A stretch of 64,000 nt of DNA, taken from NCBI GenBank assembly GCA_001897605.1, contig MKTL01000005.1, forward strand, positions 62,001-126,000, read 5' to 3'. The translations under genes and the position numbers were made by a program. The stretch is from Clostridiales bacterium 38-18 (GTDB taxonomy: Bacteria > Bacillota > Clostridia > Peptostreptococcales > Acidaminobacteraceae). The notes beneath the pieces were generated by a model that saw only the letters and a program-made list of their open reading frames with translations, was not told the origin of the DNA and did no database searches. Positions 43,550 to 51,255 of the stretch are shown here, piece after piece; within the stretch, counting starts at the first letter, position 1, and each line of letters opens with the position of its first letter.

Positions 43550-43872
43550 ATGGAACCTTCTAAAAAAAGGATTGGCTTTTATTTAGGACTAAAATTGCAC
43601 CTTGGCAAGAAGCTTATATGGAAAAACTAGTAGGGGAATATCTAGATATATTAAATGAAAAATCAAATGCTTCAACTAAGTTCTGGGCATTAGAAAAGAA
43701 AATAAAAATAGATAAAAATAAACCTGGTGTGATATTGAATTTAAGGAAAAGTGAAATGATTTATGATGTTATACATTTGATACGGGACGGTGCAATTACC
43801 TTTGATGATCTCAGTGATTTCAGTGATGATCTAAAGCATGAAGTCAGAATGTTTTTTGATAAGCTTAGATAA
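43550..43872 (+). pseudogene. Small conserved clostridial protein, frameshifted at an A7 run
   Basis: A strong AAAGGAG (43535-43541) serves ATG 43550, which opens MEPSKK. After seven A residues (43562-43568) the frame is lost and closes at 43630. In the -1 frame the sequence reads KKDWLLFRTKIAPWQEAYMEKL and continues to 43872, the pattern of a small clostridial family (about 105 residues). One extra A would restore 107 residues. An ATG at 43618 could give an 84-residue C-terminal product but has no ribosome binding site. The cause is a single-base loss, phase variation or ribosomal slippage on the A run. Confidence 0.65.
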
Positions 43873-43979
43873 CAATAGAATGAAACATGTAATCACTAAA
43901 TCAAAAAAAAGAAAATTATCACTTTTTTTAGGCAATATATTTGTCAAGAATGACTTTTTATTGACTTAAGCAATTTTTC

Positions 43980-44039
43980 TCGTATAAAAAATAAAAGGGT
44001 GCAATTGCCCATCTTAACAGATGTGCAAAAGCACCCTTT
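43980..44039 (-). terminator. Long hairpin terminator on the minus strand
   Basis: The 21-nt arms 43994-44014 and 44019-44039 (18 of 21 paired) enclose a 4-nt loop. On the minus strand the hairpin is followed by TTTTATTTTTTAT. It lies after the CD3324-family gene and a leader-peptide-like frame. Confidence 0.7.
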
Positions 44040-44046
44040 GTCACGT

Positions 44047-44104
44047 TTTAGACGCGTTAACGTCTAAACCACCTCTTATCGTTCAACAAAATCACACTCC
44101 TTTC
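44047..44104 (-). promoter_or_regulatory. Leader-peptide-like mini-ORF ending in a hairpin
   Basis: On the minus strand AAAGGAG (44097-44103) lies 7 bp before TTG 44089, which opens a 10-codon frame (MLNDKRWFRR, stop at 44057-44059). Its last codons form one arm of an 8-bp hairpin (44047-44054/44061-44068), and the long terminator hairpin follows at once. This is the layout of a ribosome-mediated attenuator, yet no minus-strand gene follows for about 2 kb. The remaining 43873-43980 stretch shows nothing recognisable. Confidence 0.4.
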
Positions 44105-44212
44105 TTTGAAGTATTAACCGGTCAAGTACATTGTCTCATGTGAGACGATACGGGTCTAGAGAAAGACTTTTTTAAATCGTTTTTTCTACTCTTTAAGATG
44201 ACGTATACGGCA

Positions 44213-44479
44213 TTATTTTTGAGTAGCGTAGACGATTTTTTTTATTGCCGCTTCGCTAAGGTGATGTTCCTTAGCCAGTTCTGCGATTTGGCGTCTAGAA
44301 TAAAACGCTTTGATAATCGCTTGATTGCGGGCATCGAGCTCTTTTCTTAGACCAGACTGATTTCCCCAACCTGTTCTACAGGAGGATTTTGGGACGTAGA
44401 TCACAGCCCCATCAGCATACTTTTGTAGTTCCTCGAGTAGGTGAGTTGGCAAAATCTCCGCTGCATTTTTGTAGCTCAC
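44213..44479 (-). CDS. CD3324 family protein (Mor-like helix-turn-helix)
   Basis: The 88-residue protein has the family layout: YKNAAEILPTHLLEELQKYADGAVIYVPK at the start and a C-terminal helix-turn-helix (RRQIAELAKEHHLSEAAIKKIVY), as in Mor-like activators. I prefer GTG 44479, nine bases after AAGGAGG (44489-44495), over TTG 44485, which is too close. The promoter is visible at 44567-44595. A 34-codon frame with a perfect ribosome binding site overlaps its start out of frame. The regulated target is unknown. Confidence 0.8.
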   Translation of the reverse strand: MSYKNAAEILPTHLLEELQKYADGAVIYVPKSSCRTGWGNQSGLRKELDARNQAIIKAFYSRRQIAELAKEHHLSEAAIKKIVYATQK

Positions 44480-44516
44480 GGGCAATTGCCTCCTTCTTTA
44501 ATGTTTGGTTGTTCAA
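44412..44516 (-). CDS. Possible 34-residue upstream ORF overlapping the CD3324-family start
   Basis: AAGGAGG within a near-perfect anti-Shine-Dalgarno match (44521-44532) lies 7 bp before TTG 44516. The frame reads MNNQTLKKEAIAREL and closes at 44412 after overlapping the CD3324-family gene in another frame. It could be a regulatory upstream frame that controls access to the downstream start. Product stability is doubtful. Confidence 0.3.
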   Translation of the reverse strand: MNNQTLKKEAIARELQKCSGDFANSPTRGTTKVC

Positions 44517-44538
44517 TTGCTCACCTCCTTTTAAATTT

Positions 44539-44595
44539 CAGTGATGGTGAGATCACTGTTAATTGAAATATAGACCGAATTCTTTATTAAGTCAA
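44539..44595 (-). promoter_or_regulatory. Promoter and leader hairpin of the CD3324-family gene
   Basis: TTGACT (44590-44595), 17 bp, TATATT (44567-44572) on the minus strand. A 7-bp hairpin CAGTGAT (44539-44545)/ATCACTG (44552-44558) lies in the leader just before the first ribosome binding site. Confidence 0.55.
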
Positions 44596-44620
44596 GTCAT
44601 CTATGCCGAAATAGACATTC

Positions 44621-44650
44621 TACACACCTTTTAAAAATGTATGCTATAAT
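44621..44650 (+). promoter_or_regulatory. Promoter of the sugar-utilisation locus
   Basis: TACACA (44621-44626), 18 bp and an extended -10 TGCTATAAT (44642-44650). The 190-bp leader to the kinase start holds the 10-bp repeat array and nothing else recognisable. Confidence 0.5.
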
Positions 44651-44690
44651 GAACACAAATTAAAATTTTAGATAGGAAATTAAATTAAAT

Positions 44691-44750
44691 CACAAAGTCA
44701 CTCAAAATCAATCAAAGTCAATCAAAGTCAAGCAAAGGAACTTAAAGTCA
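44691..44750. repeat. Six degenerate tandem copies of a 10-bp unit
   Basis: ATCAAAGTCA occurs exactly at 44711 and 44721, flanked in the same 10-bp phase by diverged copies from 44691 to 44750. It lies in the leader of the histidine kinase gene. Confidence 0.65.
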
Positions 44751-44841
44751 GTATAAATCAAAAGTCAGTATTAATCATAGGAATCAATTAGAGCCCTTAA
44801 TATGTATAAAATAACGAAATCAGGATAAGAGGATGGTTAGA

Positions 44842-46605
44842 ATGAAAGATAAGCTTCAGAGAATGTCCATAAGAAGAAAGTTCTTTATCAGCATGCTGCT
44901 GTTTACGCTACTATCAGTTGTAATCGTAACCTCCGTGGCAATCGTGATCACCTATGAGACCATGAAGGACCAAGTGATCGAGACACATCGTATGAGTGCT
45001 GGCTGGCTGCAAAATAGACTTGAGCTCGTCACTCAAAAGTATTCTGAAAAGTATTATGGCTTTGAAGTGGACGAAGCCTTTAAAAGTGATATATTATCGT
45101 GGTTTAGCGTCGGTGAGAATGTGAATTACAGCGTTAAGCTTAGACTGATTTCACAGCTGAATAAAACCATAAGTATGGACAATACCATCAATTCCATCGA
45201 ACTACATAATCTTAACGATGGCACAGTCATAAGAGCGGAGCGATCAAAAGCACTCTTTCTAATGGGTGATGGCTATATAGATAAATGGCAATCAAGAGGC
45301 GTGGACAAGCAGACCAACTTGGTCTTTGCTCGCGAAGAAAAAGAAGTCGTGATAACGCATCAGATGAACCGCTTTAGTGACAACATCTCATTGGCGTTAG
45401 TGGTGATCAGGATTAGGCCCTATGAGATTCAGGAAATTCTCGAGGACATTAAAACCAATAAAGATGAAACCATCTTAGTGTTCAATGAAGAAGATCAAAT
45501 CATAGAACAAGCAAAGGGAGAGACCGAATTAAATCAAACTGATATAACTGATGTTCTAGAACGTGCAGTGGGCGAAACCGCATTTGAGATGGAAAAATCA
45601 AATGCATTTTGGTTTTATCGCTCTGTAAATGGCGGCAAGCTTAAGATTCTTCAGTCGGTACCCAATAAAACCATCATCGCAGCACTTAATACCACGCTTT
45701 ACGGTGGTTTGTTTGCTGCGGGTCTATCCATATTGATTTCACTGGTATTTTCTTTTGTCCTGTCACACATCATCAGTAAACCTATCGTATCACTTGCAAC
45801 AGAAATCCAGACCATTACACTGGACAACCCAGTGCCTCAGCTTGAAACCCATCGTCAGGATGAAATCGGTTTTTTACACGAGAGCTTTAACATCATGGTG
45901 ACGCGAAACCGAAATCTGATCCTAAAAGAATACCAAAGTGAGATCAATAAAAAAGAGGCGCAGCTAAGAGCCCTCCAAGCACAAATCAATCCGCACTTTA
46001 TGTACAACACACTGCAGGTAATGGGAGGTATGGCACTGAAAAAGAATGCCAATGAAATCTACTCGATCACTTTGGCACTCAGCGACATCATGCGATATTC
46101 GCTGAACTATGCCAAGGAGGTCGTCAAGCTGAGAGAAGAGATTACGTATCTGAACAGCTATCTCAGCATCCAAAACGAACGGTTTGCCAACCGCATACAG
46201 TTTCACACGCACATCAGCGAGGCGGCAATGGATGCACTTGTGCCAAAGCTGATTCTTCAGCCCTTAGTAGAAAATTGCTTTCAGCACGGTTTGTTTCACA
46301 AAAGTGGTGACTGGGTGATTTCACTTGCAGGAGAAGTCACATCAAATGGGGATCTAAAGCTTGTCGTCCACGACAATGGCTTAGGTGTGCCGCCAGAACG
46401 CGTAGTAGAAATCAATCAATCTCTTAAGGAAAATGCTGAGAAAACCATAAAGCTAGGGACGCACATCGGACTCAGTAATGTGGCTTCGCGGATTAAGCTT
46501 CAAAGCGATGATGACAAGCATGGTGTAAACGTAGAAAGCTTGCAAAACGAGGGGACAACGGTAACTGTCCTGATGAAATATGTAACAGATGAGGTGGCAC
46601 TATGA
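44842..46605 (+). CDS. YesM-type sensor histidine kinase
   Basis: This 587-residue membrane kinase has helices at about 15-37 and 285-310, an extracytoplasmic sensor between them, a HAMP linker (SHIISKPIVSLATEI), a His_kinase domain with the phosphoacceptor in QINPHFMYNTLQ (His385), and a HATPase domain with PLVENCFQHG, HDNGLGVPP and GLSNVASRI. It should phosphorylate the AraC-type regulator encoded next, with which it overlaps by 4 bp. ATG 44842 lies nine bases after AAGAGG; ATG 44833 abuts that site. It probably senses the sugar imported by the downstream transporter. Confidence 0.9.
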   Translation: MKDKLQRMSIRRKFFISMLLFTLLSVVIVTSVAIVITYETMKDQVIETHRMSAGWLQNRLELVTQKYSEKYYGFEVDEAFKSDILSWFSVGENVNYSVKLRLISQLNKTISMDNTINSIELHNLNDGTVIRAERSKALFLMGDGYIDKWQSRGVDKQTNLVFAREEKEVVITHQMNRFSDNISLALVVIRIRPYEIQEILEDIKTNKDETILVFNEEDQIIEQAKGETELNQTDITDVLERAVGETAFEMEKSNAFWFYRSVNGGKLKILQSVPNKTIIAALNTTLYGGLFAAGLSILISLVFSFVLSHIISKPIVSLATEIQTITLDNPVPQLETHRQDEIGFLHESFNIMVTRNRNLILKEYQSEINKKEAQLRALQAQINPHFMYNTLQVMGGMALKKNANEIYSITLALSDIMRYSLNYAKEVVKLREEITYLNSYLSIQNERFANRIQFHTHISEAAMDALVPKLILQPLVENCFQHGLFHKSGDWVISLAGEVTSNGDLKLVVHDNGLGVPPERVVEINQSLKENAEKTIKLGTHIGLSNVASRIKLQSDDDKHGVNVESLQNEGTTVTVLMKYVTDEVAL

Positions 46606-47753
46606 CTTACAGAGCTGTCATTATAGACGATGAGGCTTGGACAAGAGAAGTAATAAAGAGCTTAGGGAGATGGGAAGCGCTAGACATTGAAATTGTCGGA
46701 GAAGCCTCTGATGGCGATTTCGGTATAGAGCTCATCCGTCAGTTAAAGCCTGAAATTGTAATAACGGACATCAATATGCCTAAAAAAAGTGGACTTGAAC
46801 TTATTCGTTCTATTAGAGCGACAGGAAGCACTGCAAAAGTCATCATCATCAGTGGCTATGACGATTTTGAGTACATTCATACGGCTCTGAAACTCGGCGT
46901 TTCGGACTATTTACTCAAGCCCATAAAGCCAGATGAGCTGAACAAGCAGCTAGAGCTTTGCGTTATTAGCTTAGATGAAGCGTCTAGCAGGAACAAGCTA
47001 CAGCTGGAAGGCGGCTTGCAATTCGAGCTTTCCTCCTATGAGTTTATGGCGGCAACCTGGGCAGAGGCGTTTAACCAACATAAGGCAGCGGCATACGAAG
47101 CCTTGTACAGTGATGATGAAGAGGTTCTCGACAGTGTCTTTAACAAGATTCAAAGACTATTTGATCAGCAGGATAAGGCTGATAAGGGACTTTCAAATAA
47201 AAGCGATCTCATCTTTATTTTCTATACCCTCATGTCTCAGCTCAAGATTTTTATTTCAGAAAATGAGTTTAAGATCAACGATATATTTAATACAAATGAG
47301 TGTGCCTTCGTCTTTAGTCAGGAATGCACCAGTGATGAAATGCTTTACTTTATTAAATCTCTTTATATCAAGACGGCACAATCAGTTAAATGGCTCAGGC
47401 TCAACCGAAATAAGCTAGACATCGGCAAAATCAAGCACTATATCGATGAAAATTATCAAAATCAAATCACACTTGAGCAAACGGCGACACGGTTTTATAT
47501 CAGTCCTACGTATTTGAGCAAGTGCTTTAAGAATGCGTACGAGGAAGGCTTTAATGAATATCTCAATTCAGTGAGACTCGAAAAAGCGAAGCAATTAATA
47601 CTAGAAAAAAAATTACCGTTAAAAGAGGTGGGCTATCTGGTCGGCTATGTTGAACAGGCGCATTTTTATAAAAAATTTAAGAAATATTTTGGTGTCACGC
47701 CTGGCGAGATGAGAGAGAGCATAAAAATGAACAATGAATCAGAGCAAGAATAG
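46602..47753 (+). CDS. YesN-type response regulator with AraC DNA-binding domain
   Basis: The 383-residue protein has an N-terminal receiver domain (IIDDEAWTRE; phosphoacceptor Asp56 in VITDINMP; KPIKPDE) and a C-terminal AraC/XylS domain with two helix-turn-helix motifs (TLEQTATRFYISPTYLSKCFKNA and LKEVGYLVGYVEQAHFYKKFKKYFGVTPGE). Its ATG overlaps the kinase stop (ATGA). It probably activates the ABC transporter and glycosidase genes downstream, as in other YesMN loci. The region between (residues about 130-280) is unassigned. Confidence 0.92.
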   Translation: MTYRAVIIDDEAWTREVIKSLGRWEALDIEIVGEASDGDFGIELIRQLKPEIVITDINMPKKSGLELIRSIRATGSTAKVIIISGYDDFEYIHTALKLGVSDYLLKPIKPDELNKQLELCVISLDEASSRNKLQLEGGLQFELSSYEFMAATWAEAFNQHKAAAYEALYSDDEEVLDSVFNKIQRLFDQQDKADKGLSNKSDLIFIFYTLMSQLKIFISENEFKINDIFNTNECAFVFSQECTSDEMLYFIKSLYIKTAQSVKWLRLNRNKLDIGKIKHYIDENYQNQITLEQTATRFYISPTYLSKCFKNAYEEGFNEYLNSVRLEKAKQLILEKKLPLKEVGYLVGYVEQAHFYKKFKKYFGVTPGEMRESIKMNNESEQE

Positions 47754-47829
47754 ATAATGTATTATCGCCTCAAAAGAGAGATTATAGTATTAGGTTTAGT
47801 CATAAACTAATATTTGGGAGGGGAAAGGT

Positions 47830-49107
47830 ATGAAGAAATTTCTAGTATTATCTCTAATCGTTTGCTTGGTTCTGTCGCTTGTGGCGTGTTCAAATGACGC
47901 TGTTTCAGATCCAACGGAAACCACTGAGGTTGGGAGTACAGAAAGTCCTAGAGTTGCGGAATTAAATATCATGATGAGTATTCCACAGTATATGGATCAA
48001 TGGGATACGTATGTGAAACAGTTCGAAGCGAAAATGCTCGCTGAGGAAAACATTAAAGTTAAAGTGAATTTGGAAATGCCAAGCTCAGATCAATACGAAA
48101 GTGTTTTACAAGCGAGATTAACCGGGGGAGATGCACCAGATCTTTACACACTACACAGCAACAATATCGCAACCTATGATAAAGCGGGCAATTTAACCGA
48201 TTTATCAGCTGAGCCACTTGCAGATAAGATATATGACAATGTTAGAGAAACCGTTTCAATAGAGGGTAGACTACTCGGGGTTCCGCTTGAAAGTCAAGCA
48301 TGGGGCGTTCTATACAACAAGGAAATCTTTGCGGCAGCAGGTGTTGAAATTCCAAAAACACTTGATGATCTCAAAAATATCACTGAAGTTCTTAAAGAAA
48401 AAGGCTATACACCTTTTATGCTCGCTTATCAAGAGCAATGGGTGCCACAGCTTATGACGGCGCTTACACTTGGCGGCAAGGTGTCAGGCGAGATTCCTGA
48501 TTGGGTAGATCGCATGTATGCAGACAATGGGTCATATGAAGAGGTAATCGACATCTTTGGTCCGATCGACCTCATCATGGCAAATGGTACTGACAGAGCG
48601 ATGGAAATGGGCTCAGAGTCAGGTGCAGCTGAGTTTGCAATGGGCAAAGCAGCGATGTTTGTTCAAGGCACTTGGGCGTCAGGTACAATTATGACGACAA
48701 ATCCAGATATGAAGCTGGGGGTATTTGCACTTCCTGTGAACAACAATGAAGCTTGTACACTTGTTAACTTATCGACTTCTACAACCTTAGCGGTTCATCC
48801 AGATGCGAAGGAAATGGATTTGGCACTTAAATTTGCAAATTATGTTTTAGATGATCAGGATTCAGCGGGGTTATTCCAAGCATGCTCATTCAATCCACTT
48901 GCTACCGTTCACAATTATGAGCCAGCTTCATGGGTAGCAGATGCATCAGCTTTCGTTGCTGAGGGCAAAGCCTACAAAGATCTGGTTTTACCATCTGCTG
49001 TAACCGACGAACAAGGTAAGCTGCTTCAAGAGTATTACGTTAAAACCATTACGAAAGAAGATTTTGTTAAGAGAATGGACGAGGTCTTTAAAAGCAGTAA
49101 CAAATAA
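47830..49107 (+). CDS. ABC transporter sugar-binding lipoprotein
   Basis: The 425-residue extracellular solute-binding protein (family 1) has a lipoprotein signal with lipobox LVAC and lipidated Cys20. The mature part has the bilobed family features (LTGGDAPDLYTLHS, GVPLESQAWGVLYNKEIF, GKAAMFVQGTWASG). It should deliver a sugar or oligosaccharide to the two permeases encoded next. GGGAGGGG precedes the ATG. A terminator directly after the gene (49119-49144) is expected to give more binding protein than permease. No ATPase gene is present, so a shared MsmX-type ATPase must be used. Confidence 0.93.
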   Translation: MKKFLVLSLIVCLVLSLVACSNDAVSDPTETTEVGSTESPRVAELNIMMSIPQYMDQWDTYVKQFEAKMLAEENIKVKVNLEMPSSDQYESVLQARLTGGDAPDLYTLHSNNIATYDKAGNLTDLSAEPLADKIYDNVRETVSIEGRLLGVPLESQAWGVLYNKEIFAAAGVEIPKTLDDLKNITEVLKEKGYTPFMLAYQEQWVPQLMTALTLGGKVSGEIPDWVDRMYADNGSYEEVIDIFGPIDLIMANGTDRAMEMGSESGAAEFAMGKAAMFVQGTWASGTIMTTNPDMKLGVFALPVNNNEACTLVNLSTSTTLAVHPDAKEMDLALKFANYVLDDQDSAGLFQACSFNPLATVHNYEPASWVADASAFVAEGKAYKDLVLPSAVTDEQGKLLQEYYVKTITKEDFVKRMDEVFKSSNK

Positions 49108-49118
49108 CTAATAGAAAG

Positions 49119-49144
49119 GGCGAGCGAAAGCTCGCCATTTTTTT
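49119..49144 (+). terminator. Intra-operon terminator after the binding-protein gene
   Basis: GGCGAGC (49119-49125) and GCTCGCC (49130-49136) with a GAAA tetraloop, followed by seven T residues. It is probably partially read through into the permease genes. Confidence 0.8.
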
Positions 49145-49165
49145 AAACCTATGGAGGAATTGACT

Positions 49166-50041
49166 TTGAAGAATTTTAAAGCAAATGCTAGCTTAATGCT
49201 CTTTGTTACGCCTGCTTTAATCGTCTACTTTATTTTTAAGCTAATGCCAGCTGTATCGGGACTTTATTATGCGATGACAGATTGGAATGGCATTAATAAG
49301 ACCTTTGTTTTTGTAGGGCTGTCGAATTTTATAGAGGTTTTGAAGGACTCTTATTTTTGGGACTCCGTGCTATTCACCTTCAAGTATGTCATCGTGATGG
49401 TGTTTGTAACGAACGTCATAGCTTTACTACTGGCGGTTGTAATCGAAAATCTACATCGCGCTAAAGGGCTTTTTAGAACGCTTTTCTATATGCCAAACAT
49501 GATTAGTATGATCATTGGTGGCTATATGTGGATGTTTATTTTCACCAAGGTAATGTATTACTTAGCAGATAATTGGGGTTGGACCTTTTTAGATAAATCT
49601 TGGATCGGCGATCCAAAATACGCTTTTATCGCTATCATCGTCGTCGCAACCTGGGGTGCAGTCGGCTATCTCATGATCATCTATATGGCGGCACTTCAAG
49701 GCGTTCCAGCGGCACTTAAGGAAGCGGCACTTTTAGATGGGGCGAACCCTTGGCAACAGTTTTGGCATGTGATTTTTCCGATGATTCGACATGCAGTCAC
49801 CATCTGTGTCTTTTGGACACTCAACTCGGGCTTTCAGGTTTTCGATGTCATCTACTCACTGACTGGTGGTGGACCTGGCCGAGCGACTCAGTCTACAGCA
49901 ATGAACATATTTGAGGAAGCTTTTAGAGGTAACGTCAGATATGGTTACGCCACAGCAAAATCGACGGTACTCTTCGCAATCGTTTTAGTGATTACAATCA
50001 TTCAAATTAGAGCGATGCAAAAGAAAGAGCAAGAGGCATAA
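49166..50041 (+). CDS. ABC sugar permease, MalF/UgpA type
   Basis: The 291-residue permease has six membrane helices and the EAA loop (LKEAALLDGANPWQQFWHVIFP) that docks the ATPase. The frame is open further upstream, but GGAGG at 49153-49157 lies inside that extension, eight bases before TTG 49166. TTG is therefore the likely start (MKNFKANASLML). It forms the transmembrane channel together with the MalG-type permease at 50207. Confidence 0.92.
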   Translation: MKNFKANASLMLFVTPALIVYFIFKLMPAVSGLYYAMTDWNGINKTFVFVGLSNFIEVLKDSYFWDSVLFTFKYVIVMVFVTNVIALLLAVVIENLHRAKGLFRTLFYMPNMISMIIGGYMWMFIFTKVMYYLADNWGWTFLDKSWIGDPKYAFIAIIVVATWGAVGYLMIIYMAALQGVPAALKEAALLDGANPWQQFWHVIFPMIRHAVTICVFWTLNSGFQVFDVIYSLTGGGPGRATQSTAMNIFEEAFRGNVRYGYATAKSTVLFAIVLVITIIQIRAMQKKEQEA

Positions 50042-50093
50042 ACCGCAGGATACAAACAAGTCAAACAATAAGATCAAACTTAATGATTCAATT

Positions 50094-50165
50094 CAATTGA
50101 ACGATACAGTCAAATTGAACAATACAGTCAAATTGAACAATACAGTCAAATTGAACAATACAGTC
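50094..50165. repeat. Four tandem copies of an 18-bp unit
   Basis: AAATTGAACAATACAGTC is repeated exactly at 50112, 50130 and 50148, with a variant at 50094. The array lies between the two permease genes, 41 bp before the second start codon. Confidence 0.9.
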
Positions 50166-50206
50166 GAATTGATCAAGTCATTTTGACAGAAAGGAAAGTG
50201 TAATCA

Positions 50207-51037
50207 ATGACAAAAAGATTACGACTCACTCAGATTTTAGTCTATTTATTTTTAACCATCGCCGCTTTTTTTTGCTTGCTACCGATTCTGATGGCGATTA
50301 TGAACTCATTTAAAACAAACGGCGAGCTATTAACAGATGTAATGGCGCTTCCAAAGGGCTTGAGCTTTGATAACTACATTAGAACCTTTAACAAAATGCA
50401 CTACATGAGAAGTCTACTTAATACGGTGATTCTGTCGGGGCTTAGTGTTACTCTGATGGTTCTGTTTTCAGCGCTTGCTGGGTGGCGTCTCTGCAGAACA
50501 AAGACGAAGCTGTCTGCATTTATCCTTGGACTGTTTATTTTTTCAATGCTGATTCCGTTCAGCTCCATTATGATTCCTCTTTATAAGGTGGTTTTAGCCT
50601 TAGGCATTAAAAACTCACTTGTTGGGTTATCCTTTATCTATGCGGGACTTGGGGTGAGTATGGCGATTTTCCTGTATCATGGGTTTGTGAAGGGGATTCC
50701 GATAGAACTGGAAGAAGCGGCAGCTATAGATGGTTGCAATGCTTTTCAAACGTTTTTCTTGGTGGTATTACCCATGCTAAAACCGGTGACCATCACCATA
50801 GTGATCACCAATGTTCTTTGGATATGGAATGACTTTTTATTACCTTTAATCGTTATTTCGGATAATAAAAAGTACACGCTACTTTTATCTACAAACACGC
50901 TGTTCGGTCAGTACAGCAGCGATTGGACCGCAATCCTAAGCGCACTGATCCTCGCTGCTTTACCGGTAATCATCTTCTATTCTTTTTTCCAAAAACAAAT
51001 TTTGGAGGGCATCTCAGAGGGCTCTTTAAAGGGATAA
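50207..51037 (+). CDS. ABC sugar permease, MalG/UgpE type
   Basis: A 276-residue permease with six membrane helices and an EAA loop (ELEEAAAIDGCNAFQTFFLVVLP). It is the second half of the channel. GAAAGGAAAG precedes the ATG. It is separated from the first permease gene by 165 bp that hold the 18-bp tandem repeat, unusual for two permease genes that normally sit only a few bases apart. Confidence 0.93.
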   Translation: MTKRLRLTQILVYLFLTIAAFFCLLPILMAIMNSFKTNGELLTDVMALPKGLSFDNYIRTFNKMHYMRSLLNTVILSGLSVTLMVLFSALAGWRLCRTKTKLSAFILGLFIFSMLIPFSSIMIPLYKVVLALGIKNSLVGLSFIYAGLGVSMAIFLYHGFVKGIPIELEEAAAIDGCNAFQTFFLVVLPMLKPVTITIVITNVLWIWNDFLLPLIVISDNKKYTLLLSTNTLFGQYSSDWTAILSALILAALPVIIFYSFFQKQILEGISEGSLKG

Positions 51038-51192
51038 ATTATCAAATCTAGATCAGAATAATATGTCGATCTACAAGGATTCTAGGCTATAATGAAGATA
51101 GATATCTAGGAATGAATTTTGAAAAAAATCATAGTGTAAAAGCATATAGGAATAATTTTGAAAAACATTTTTTAGAGGAACAAACTTAGAGG

Positions 51193-51240
51193 AATAAGTA
51201 GACAAGTAAGTAGATAAATAAGTAGATAAATAAGCAGATG
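51193..51240. repeat. Four tandem copies of a 12-bp unit
   Basis: AATAAGTAGATA-type units start at 51193, 51205, 51217 and 51229. The last copy carries one ATG and the array ends 15 bp before the GH5 start codon. A -10-like TATAAT lies at 51088-51093 without a clear -35. Confidence 0.85.
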
Positions 51241-51255
51241 AAAGGATGCCAACCT

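Noticed and set aside
47000-47418. 147-codon frame inside the response regulator gene
   Set aside because: It is a shifted-frame shadow of the AraC-type regulator; composition is not protein-like.
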